DNA of 16,084 bases, from positions 1 through 16,084 of the forward strand of contig JAICUS010000063.1 in the NCBI GenBank assembly GCA_025935735.1, read 5' to 3'. The notes under the pieces are model-generated. The model searched no databases. It had not been told where the DNA came from and saw only the letters and a list, made by a program, of their open reading frames with translations. Origin of the DNA: Solirubrobacteraceae bacterium. Lineage in GTDB: Bacteria; Actinomycetota; Thermoleophilia; Solirubrobacterales; Solirubrobacteraceae. Numbering within the stretch: the stretch's first letter is position 1; each line of letters starts with the position of its first letter. Below are positions 1 to 7,048 of this stretch, in pieces. Position numbers and translations under genes: made by a program.

Positions 1-1239
<1,239 letters not shown>

Positions 1240-1287
1240 ACCCCATCCGGCTCAACTTGACGGGGGGTCCTGCCGATCCTCCGGAAC

Positions 1288-2358
1288 GTGAGCCAGATCT
1301 CCCCGCCCGTCCGCTTCCTCCTCGTGGCCGCGATCGCCCTTGTCGCCGCGTGGTTCACGGTGCTGCGCCCGAAGCCGGCGAGCACCGTCGCCCCGGCCGC
1401 CACCCCGGCGGCCACCGCCACCGCCACCGGCACGCCGACCGACGGCCTCGGCCGCGCGGTCGCCAAGGCCCGCGGCGCCGCCGCCGCCGAAGAGTCCGCC
1501 GCCAAGGCCCACGCCGGCGAGTCGACGGCGCAGGCGCAGCAGCCGCAGACCAAGACGGGGACCGCCACCAAGACCGCCCCCGCGCCGGCCCAGCCGGCCG
1601 TCGCGATCCCGGCGGACGTGCTGGCCAAGCTTCCGCAGGACGTCTCTGCCGCCCTGAAGGCGCACGAGACGCTCGTGCTCGGCGTGATCGCCGACGGCGC
1701 GAGCACCCTGCGCCCGCTGGCCGACGACGACCGCTACGTGCGCAATGCGCTGCGCAAGGTCAACCGCTACCACGGCCAGGTGCTGGTCAAGCGCGTGCCG
1801 GCCGGCTCGCTCGTCCGCTACGCGCCGCTCGTGGGCGACCTGGAGGTCAACCAGACGCCGAGCATCGTGGTCATCGACGGCAAGCTGCGCGGCACCGTGC
1901 TCACCGGCTACGCCGACCGGATCTCGATCAACCAGGCGATCGCCGACGCGCGCGCCGCGACGATCCACCCGCTGATCACCGATCCGTACCTGAGCAAGCT
2001 CAGCGCGACCTGCACCCGGTGGCAGACCCACCAGGACCGCTGGTCGTACCCGACGATCCCGGGCAACAAGGCGCTGAAGTCCTCGATGGACCGCCGCGTC
2101 CGGCTCGAGAACCACTATCGCGCGGTGTTCACCAACATCGCCGCGCCGAAGCGCTGGCGCTCGCTGAAGGCCCAGTTCGTCGCGGCGCTGAAGAGCTACG
2201 ACACCTCGCTCGCCGGCCAGGCGAAGGCGATCAAGGCGCACGACACCAAGGCCTGGGTCACGGCGACCGAGAGCTTCGACACCGGCCGCTTCCGCAAGCT
2301 GGACGCGCGCATGGACCGCCTGGGCGTCACCGGCTGCGTCAACAACCGCCGGTCCTAG
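1288..2358 (+). CDS. Membrane-anchored protein with a thioredoxin-fold-like domain lacking CxxC
   Basis: Protein of 356 residues, not assigned to a named family. Residues about 8-25 (VRFLLVAAIALVAAWFTVL) form one N-terminal membrane helix with no lipobox, so the rest is probably outside the membrane. Residues 30-105 are a low-complexity Ala/Thr/Pro/Lys linker. Residues about 112-225 resemble a thioredoxin fold: strand LVLGVI, strand GQVLVKRV, then VNQTPSIVVIDGK, which looks like the cis-proline loop and following strand, and GYADRISINQAI as the last helix. There is no CxxC, so no classical redox role is implied. Residues 235-356 look helical and hold the only two cysteines (C242, C350), a possible disulfide. 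The start is GTG with no clear Shine-Dalgarno sequence. Its TAG stop is also the first half of the -10 box in front of mnmA. Function unknown; the fold is inferred by eye. Confidence 0.85.
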   Translation: MSQISPPVRFLLVAAIALVAAWFTVLRPKPASTVAPAATPAATATATGTPTDGLGRAVAKARGAAAAEESAAKAHAGESTAQAQQPQTKTGTATKTAPAPAQPAVAIPADVLAKLPQDVSAALKAHETLVLGVIADGASTLRPLADDDRYVRNALRKVNRYHGQVLVKRVPAGSLVRYAPLVGDLEVNQTPSIVVIDGKLRGTVLTGYADRISINQAIADARAATIHPLITDPYLSKLSATCTRWQTHQDRWSYPTIPGNKALKSSMDRRVRLENHYRAVFTNIAAPKRWRSLKAQFVAALKSYDTSLAGQAKAIKAHDTKAWVTATESFDTGRFRKLDARMDRLGVTGCVNNRRS

Positions 2359-2361
2359 ACT
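2356..2361 (+). promoter_or_regulatory. Predicted -10 box (TAGACT) for leaderless mnmA mRNA
   Basis: TAGACT matches the actinobacterial TANNNT -10 consensus and is identical to the box before alaS. Seven bases separate it from ATA 2369, so transcription would begin at or next to the proposed start codon. The box overlaps the TAG stop of the preceding gene. No convincing -35 is seen. Confidence 0.45.
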
Positions 2362-2368
2362 CGCCTTC

Positions 2369-3781
2369 ATAGAGCGGTTCGCCGAGCACCTCTCCGCGCC
2401 GTACAAGCGCGGGCACACTCCGCCGGACGCCCTGCACGGGGCGGCCGGCGGCGCCGCGTGCGGGGACCTCGTCCGGATCTCGGTGCGCGTGGACGGCGAC
2501 CGGGTGTCCGCGGGGTTCGACGCGTCGGGCTGCGGGGCCGCCATCGCGGCGGGCTCGGCGGCGGTGACGCTCGTCGACGGCGCGACCGTCTTCGCGGCCG
2601 CGCGGGTCGGGACCCGGGAGATCTCCGAGGAGCTCGGCGGGCTCTCGCCGGGCAAGCTGCACGCCGCCGACCTGGCCGCGGACGCGCTGCACCGGGCGCT
2701 CGGCGCCGCGGCGGCCGCGCAGGCCCGCGTTCCCGCCGACGCCGGCCGCACGCTGGTGGCCATGAGCGGCGGCGTCGACTCCGCCGTGGCCGCGCTGCTG
2801 GCGGCGCGCTCGGGCCGCGAGGCGGTCGCGGTCACGCTCGAGCTGTGGGCCGACCCGGAGAACGACGCGGGGGCGTCCTGCTGCTCGGCCGTGGCCGTCC
2901 GCGTCGCGCGCTCGCTCGCCCACGGGATGGGCCTCCCGCACCTCACGCTCGACCTGCGCGAGGCGTTCCGGGCGGGCGTCGTCGACCCGTTCCTGGCCGG
3001 TTACGCCGCGGGGGAGACGCCGAACCCGTGTATCCGCTGCAACGGCCACGTGCGCCTGGACGCGATGCTCGACCTCGCCGGCCGCCTCGGCGCCGCCGAC
3101 CTGGCCACGGGCCACTACGCCCGGCGGACCGAGGACGGCCTGCTGCGCGCCGGCGCCGATCCGGCCAAGGACCAGGCCTACATGCTCTCCGCGCTCGCGC
3201 CGGCCTCGCTGGCCCGGATGCGCTTCCCGCTCGGCGAGCTGACCAAGCCGCAGGTGCGCGCGCTGGCCGCCGACGCCGAGCTGCCGGTGGCGAGCAAGGC
3301 CGAGTCGATGGACCTGTGCTTCCTCGCCGGCACCGGCAAGGCGGCGTTCCTGGCCCGCCACGGGGACGTGCGCGACACCGCGGGGGAGATCGTCGACGCG
3401 CGCGGCGAGGTGCTCGGCGCCCACCGAGGCCACCACCACTTCACCGTCGGCCAGCGCAAGGGTCTCGGGGTGGCCGCGACCGAGCCGCTCTACGTCCTGC
3501 GCACCGACGCCGCCCGCAACCGCGTCGTCGTCGGCCCGCGCGCCGAGCTGGCCGCCCGCCGCGTGCGCGTCCGCGGCGCCCGGCTGCACCGCCCGGCCGC
3601 CGAGGTCGACGCCGTCCGCCTGCGCTACCACTCGCGCGCGGTGCCGTGCCGGGTCGCCGAGGGTTCCCGCGGCCGCCTGGAGCTCGAGCTGGGTGAGGAC
3701 TTCCACGGCGCGGCGCCCGGGCAGGCGGCGTGCCTGCTGCGGGGCGATGTGATCGTGGGGTGGGGGACGATCACGGCGTGA
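2369..3781 (+). CDS. mnmA: tRNA 2-thiouridylase MnmA fused to an N-terminal IscU/NifU-like scaffold domain
   Basis: MnmA makes s2U34 in tRNA-Lys, -Glu and -Gln. The MnmA part (about residues 128-470) has the PP-loop SGGVDSAVA (133-141), TPNPCIRCN with C221 and C224, SMDLCF with the second catalytic-type cysteine C317, and HHHFTVGQRKGLG near the C-terminal barrel. Residues 1-115 resemble IscU/NifU-N: AACGD (C31, D33), GFDASGCGAAI (C55) and GLSPGKLHAADLAADAL (H98). The third scaffold cysteine, usually just after that histidine, is alanine (A99). The first ATG/GTG/TTG in the frame is GTG 2483, which would delete C31 and half the domain; the frame is open back to 2192. I choose ATA at 2369 because homology starts there (IERFAEHL) and a TAGACT -10 box ends 7 bases before it, as in a leaderless mRNA. 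CTG 2432 is an alternative. The MnmA identity is firm; the start is not. Confidence 0.9.
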   Translation: MERFAEHLSAPYKRGHTPPDALHGAAGGAACGDLVRISVRVDGDRVSAGFDASGCGAAIAAGSAAVTLVDGATVFAAARVGTREISEELGGLSPGKLHAADLAADALHRALGAAAAAQARVPADAGRTLVAMSGGVDSAVAALLAARSGREAVAVTLELWADPENDAGASCCSAVAVRVARSLAHGMGLPHLTLDLREAFRAGVVDPFLAGYAAGETPNPCIRCNGHVRLDAMLDLAGRLGAADLATGHYARRTEDGLLRAGADPAKDQAYMLSALAPASLARMRFPLGELTKPQVRALAADAELPVASKAESMDLCFLAGTGKAAFLARHGDVRDTAGEIVDARGEVLGAHRGHHHFTVGQRKGLGVAATEPLYVLRTDAARNRVVVGPRAELAARRVRVRGARLHRPAAEVDAVRLRYHSRAVPCRVAEGSRGRLELELGEDFHGAAPGQAACLLRGDVIVGWGTITA

Positions 3782-3790
3782 CTGTTCGAC

Positions 3791-3943
3791 GCCGCGGCGG
3801 GACCGGCGAACTGCTTGCTGGGTAGGGAGGCGGTCCCTTCGGGGCGGCCGGGCGGGATGATCGGTTTTTGCGGGCGACTTCGGTCGTGGGGCTGGTTAGT
3901 GTCGTATACCCAGCAAGCAGTTCGCCGAGCCCGCCAGCGCGGC
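3791..3943 (+). ncRNA. Candidate structured RNA closed by a 20-bp perfect inverted repeat
   Basis: Bases 3805-3824 (GGCGAACTGCTTGCTGGGTA) are the exact reverse complement of 3907-3926. Across a 3x3 internal loop (3802-3804 / 3927-3929) the stem continues as 3796-3801 with 3930-3935, and past a 3-base bulge as 3791-3795 with 3939-3943, giving about 31 pairs. The 82-base interior holds two hairpins with UUCG tetraloops: one at 3829-3849 (CCC-UUCG-GGG core) and one at 3874-3887 (CGAC-UUCG-GUCG, all four pairs perfect), plus a T5 run at 3865-3869. It fills most of the gap between mnmA and alaS. No coding sequence is credible here. It could be a small RNA, an alaS leader or mnmA 3' structure, or a DNA palindrome. 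A 6S RNA is possible, since B. subtilis bsrA lies in the same gene neighbourhood, but that is speculative. Confidence 0.5.
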
Positions 3944-3978
3944 CGGCTTCCACCGGGAACCGCGCGCGCCGGTCAGCC

Positions 3979-3984
3979 TAGACT
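3979..3984 (+). promoter_or_regulatory. Predicted -10 box (TAGACT) for leaderless alaS mRNA
   Basis: TAGACT fits TANNNT and ends 8 bases before the alaS GTG (3993). No Shine-Dalgarno sequence lies between, so the transcript probably starts at or within a base or two of the start codon. No clear -35 is seen. If this promoter is used, the inverted-repeat element just upstream is not part of the primary alaS transcript. Confidence 0.5.
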
Positions 3985-3992
3985 CAGCACCC

Positions 3993-6635
3993 GTGACGTC
4001 CTCCGACGAGATCCGCGAGCGCTACCTGGGCTTCTTCGAGGGCCGCGACCACCGGCGGCTGCCGTCCGCGTCGCTCGTCCCGGCCGAGCACGACCCGTCC
4101 GTGCTGCTCACCACGGCGGGCATGCACCCGCTCAAGCCGTACTTCCAGGGCCGTGAGAAGCCGCCGCACAACCGGCTGACGTCCTGCCAGAAGTGCTTCC
4201 GCACGCCGGACATCGACGTCGTGGGCACGACCACGCGCCACCTGACCTTCTTCGAGATGCTGGGCAACTTCTCGATCGGCGACTACTTCAAGGAGGGCGC
4301 GGTCGAGTTCGCCTGGGAGCTCTCGCTGCAGGGCTTCGGGTTCGACCCGGACCTGATCTGGGTGACGGTGTTCGAGGGCGACCCGGAGCTGGGGCTCGGG
4401 CCTGACGAGGAGGCGATCGAGGCGTGGGTGAAGATCGGCGTGCCGCGCGAGCGGATCGTCGAGTGCCCGCGCTCGGAGAACTTCTGGCAGGCGGGGCCGA
4501 TCGGCCCGTGCGGGCCGTGCTCGGAGCTCTACCTGGACCGTGGGCTGGAGTTCGGCAAGCCAGACGACCTGCCCGGCGGCGAGAACGAGCGCTTCCTCGA
4601 GTACTGGAACCTCGTGTTCATGCAGTACGAGCAGGACCCGGTGAACGTCCTGGAGCCGCTGCCGGCGCAGAACATCGACACGGGGCTGGGCCTCAACCGG
4701 CTCGCCTGCATCCTGCAGGGCACGACGTCGGTGTTCGAGACCGACCAGTTCCTGCCGCTGATCACGCTGGGCGAGCAGCTCTCCGGCCGGCGCTACGGGC
4801 ACGAGTTCGGCGACGACCGGGCGATGCGGGTGCTGGCCGACCACACGCGCGGGATGTCGTTCCTGGTCGCGGACGGCGTCGTGCCGTCCAACGAGGACCG
4901 CGGCTACGTGCTGCGCCGGCTGATGCGCCGGGCGATCGTGCAGGGACGGCGGATCGGCATCGAGCCGGGCTTCCTGCCCCGGTACGCGGAGGTCGTGCGC
5001 CAGACGATGGGCGCCGCCTACCCGGAGCTGCACGAGCAGGCGGACACGATCGACATGTGGCTGCGCACCGAGGAGGAGACGTTCAACCGCACGCTCGAGC
5101 AGGGCATGCGGCTGCTCGAGGACGTCATCGCCCGGGCACGCGAGCGCGGCGAGGAGGGCATCGGCGCCGACGAGGCGTTCCGGCTGCACGACACCTTCGG
5201 CTTCCCGTTCGACCTGACGCTCGAGCTCGCGGCCGAGCAGGGCGTCGGCGTGGACGAGCAGGGCTTCGAGGCGCTGATGGAGGAGCAGCGCGTCCGGGCG
5301 CGCGCCTCCGCCGGGCGCGAGAGCCACGAGGACGCGCGCGAGCGGCTGCGCGTCTTCGCCTCGTCGGCGGGCGCTCCGTCCGTGTTCACCGGCTACGAGA
5401 CGACCGAGCAGGCGACCGCGGTCGCGGCGGTCACCCACCAGGACGGCCGGCTGCTGGCCAAGCTCGTGGAGTCCCCGTTCTACGCCACCGGCGGCGGCCA
5501 GGTGCACGACTCCGGCGTGGTCGAGTGCGAGCACGGCGACTGCCGCGCCCGGGTGGTCGACGTGGTGCGCCTGGGCGACGACCAGGCGCTCGTGCTGGAG
5601 GGCGAGCTGGGCGAGCTGCACGAGGGGGAGCGGGTGCTGGCGCGCGTCGACGGCGCGGCCCGGCGCGCCACCGAGTGCAACCACACCGCGACGCACCTGC
5701 TGCACGCGGCGCTGCGCGAGCGGCTGGGCACGCACGTCCGCCAGGCCGGCTCCTACGTCGGCCCGGACAAGCTGCGCTTCGACTTCACCCACGGCGCGCC
5801 GCTCTCCGCGGAGGAGGTCGCGGCGGTCGAGGACCGCGTGAACGAGTGGGTGCTGGCCAACGCGCCCGTGCGCGCGCTCACCACCACGCTCGACGAGGCC
5901 CGCTCGCTCGGCGCGATGGCGCTGTTCGGCGAGAAGTACGGCGACGTCGTGCGGATGGTCGAGGTGGGCGACGGGCAGTGGTCGCGCGAGCTGTGCGGCG
6001 GCACCCACGTGCGCGGCACGGCGGAGATCGGCGTCTTCAAGATCATCCAGGAGACCTCGAGCGCGGCGAACGTGCGCCGGATCGAGGCGGTGACCGGCCC
6101 CGTGGCCGTGCGGCTGCTGCGCAAGCACGACCGCGTGCTGCACGACGCCGCGGTGGCGCTGCGCACGCAGCCGGACGCCGTGGCCGAGGTGGCCGCGGAC
6201 CGCGAGCGCAAGCGGCGCGAGCTGGAGAAGCAGCTGCGCTCCGGCGGCGGCGCCGCGGCGGCGGAAGCCAAGCTGTCCGACGACGCGATCGTGACCATCG
6301 ACGGCGTCCGCGCCGTGTTCGAGATCCGCGAGGTGGCCGACCCCAAGGCGCTGCCCGACCTGGCCGACCGGCTCAAGAACCAGCTCGGCGACCCGGCGGT
6401 CGTGGTCCTCGGCGCGCCCGGCGAGGGCCGCGCGTCGCTGCTCGTCGCGGCCACGCCCGGCGCGGTGTCGCGCGGGGTGAAGGCCGGCGCGGTGGTCAAG
6501 GTCGCGGCCCAGGCGGTCGGCGGGGGCGGCGGCGGGCGCGACACGATGGCCCAGGCGGGCGGCCGGCAGCCGGAGAAGCTGCCCGACGCGCTGGCCGCGG
6601 CGCGCGCCGAGATCGAGCGCGCGCTCGCCGGTTGA
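3993..6635 (+). CDS. alaS: Alanyl-tRNA synthetase
   Basis: Charges tRNA-Ala in the cytoplasm and hydrolyses mischarged Ser/Gly-tRNA-Ala. The length of 880 residues is normal for the family. The N-terminal class II catalytic core is intact (LTTAGMHPLKPYFQG, SCQKCFRTPDID, FFEMLGNFSIGDYFKEGA), followed by the tRNA-recognition helices. The editing domain has the zinc ligands in HTATH (H564, H568) and CGGTH (C668, H672), nearly the E. coli numbering. A coiled segment follows at about 730-760, then the C-Ala/DHHA1 domain ending in a glycine-rich block (GGGGGGRDTMAQAGG). The GTG start is preceded by TAGACT rather than a Shine-Dalgarno site. Its last codons overlap the ruvX start by four bases (TTGA), so the two are probably translationally coupled. 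Nothing in the protein is unusual. Confidence 0.98.
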   Translation: MTSSDEIRERYLGFFEGRDHRRLPSASLVPAEHDPSVLLTTAGMHPLKPYFQGREKPPHNRLTSCQKCFRTPDIDVVGTTTRHLTFFEMLGNFSIGDYFKEGAVEFAWELSLQGFGFDPDLIWVTVFEGDPELGLGPDEEAIEAWVKIGVPRERIVECPRSENFWQAGPIGPCGPCSELYLDRGLEFGKPDDLPGGENERFLEYWNLVFMQYEQDPVNVLEPLPAQNIDTGLGLNRLACILQGTTSVFETDQFLPLITLGEQLSGRRYGHEFGDDRAMRVLADHTRGMSFLVADGVVPSNEDRGYVLRRLMRRAIVQGRRIGIEPGFLPRYAEVVRQTMGAAYPELHEQADTIDMWLRTEEETFNRTLEQGMRLLEDVIARARERGEEGIGADEAFRLHDTFGFPFDLTLELAAEQGVGVDEQGFEALMEEQRVRARASAGRESHEDARERLRVFASSAGAPSVFTGYETTEQATAVAAVTHQDGRLLAKLVESPFYATGGGQVHDSGVVECEHGDCRARVVDVVRLGDDQALVLEGELGELHEGERVLARVDGAARRATECNHTATHLLHAALRERLGTHVRQAGSYVGPDKLRFDFTHGAPLSAEEVAAVEDRVNEWVLANAPVRALTTTLDEARSLGAMALFGEKYGDVVRMVEVGDGQWSRELCGGTHVRGTAEIGVFKIIQETSSAANVRRIEAVTGPVAVRLLRKHDRVLHDAAVALRTQPDAVAEVAADRERKRRELEKQLRSGGGAAAAEAKLSDDAIVTIDGVRAVFEIREVADPKALPDLADRLKNQLGDPAVVVLGAPGEGRASLLVAATPGAVSRGVKAGAVVKVAAQAVGGGGGGRDTMAQAGGRQPEKLPDALAAARAEIERALAG

Positions 6636-7048
6636 GGGTCCTCGCGCTCGACTACGGGGCGGCGCGCTGCGGCGCCGCCGTCTCGGACCCGTCCGGCACG
6701 CTCGCCACGCCGCTCGAGCCGGTGCTCCGCCCGGCCTCCCGTAAAGGCTTCGCCCAGGTTGTCGCATTGGTGACCTCGCTCGGGGCCGAGCGCGTCGTGG
6801 TCGGGCTGCCGCTGTCGCTCTCCGGCGGCGACTCCGCGCAGACCGCCGAGACCCGCGCGTTCGCCGCGCGGCTGGGGGATGCGGTGCGCGTGCCGGTCGA
6901 GCTCTACGACGAGCGCTTCACCACCTCGCTGGCCCGCCAGGCGGGCGGATCGGGCTCGCTGGACTCCCGCGCGGCGGCGGTCCTGCTCGAAGAATGGCTG
7001 CAGCTGCCGATACAGGGGGTTGATGAACCCCCCCTCGACCACCCCTGA
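6632..7048 (+). CDS. ruvX: RuvX/YqgF family RNase H-like nuclease (pre-16S rRNA processing)
   Basis: Protein of 138 residues, the usual family size. YqgF proteins have an RNase H-like fold and are implicated in 16S rRNA 5'-end maturation; a Holliday-junction role has also been proposed. Visible motifs: first acidic strand LALDYGAARCG near the N-terminus, central ERVVVGLPLSLSG, YDERFTTSLA, and the C-terminal LDSRAAAVLLEEWL with the last acidic position. The start is TTG 6632, overlapping the alaS stop; translation from it gives MRVLALDYG, exactly where the family begins. The 3' end overlaps the next gene by 26 bases. alaS-ruvX-mltG proximity is a common bacterial arrangement (yrrK next to alaS in Bacillus). 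Confidence 0.95.
   Translation: MRVLALDYGAARCGAAVSDPSGTLATPLEPVLRPASRKGFAQVVALVTSLGAERVVVGLPLSLSGGDSAQTAETRAFAARLGDAVRVPVELYDERFTTSLARQAGGSGSLDSRAAAVLLEEWLQLPIQGVDEPPLDHP
7015..7032 (+). promoter_or_regulatory. Hairpin holding the start codon of the PAS-coiled coil gene
   Basis: GGGGGTT (7015-7021), loop GATG (7022-7025), AACCCCC (7026-7032): a perfect 7-bp inverted repeat. The ATG (7023-7025) is in the loop, and the only G-rich ribosome-binding candidate (7015-7019) is in the stem. The hairpin lies inside ruvX, whose ribosomes pass through it to the stop at 7046-7048. Starting at 7023 probably needs upstream translation to open the hairpin, i.e. translational coupling. The structure is seen in the sequence; its effect is inferred. 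Confidence 0.55.

Noticed and set aside
1257..1280. Promoter TTGACG (1257-1262) plus GATCCT (1275-1280) for the gene at 1288
   Set aside because: The spacer of 12 bases is too short and GATCCT does not fit TANNNT.
3829..3869. Intrinsic terminator for mnmA ending in T5 (3865-3869)
   Set aside because: The nearest hairpin ends about 15 bases before the T run and has an internal mismatch loop; not a standard terminator.
3805..3926. MITE or small transposon with 20-bp terminal inverted repeats
   Set aside because: No flanking target-site duplication (ACC left, GAG right), and the stem continues outside the repeat, which fits an RNA fold better. Not fully excluded without a genome search.
3782..3992. 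T-box leader for alaS
   Set aside because: No T-box bulge sequence, specifier loop or antiterminator is seen, and the TAGACT box would start the mRNA at the alaS start codon.
3815..4156. Plus-strand frame beginning inside the inverted repeat and running into alaS
   Set aside because: It overlaps alaS out of frame and crosses the palindrome; no protein features.
3984..6767. Very long minus-strand open frame (over 900 codons) opposite alaS
   Set aside because: Antisense shadow of a GC-rich gene; composition is His/Arg/Ala-rich with no recognisable motif, while the + strand encodes an intact AlaRS.
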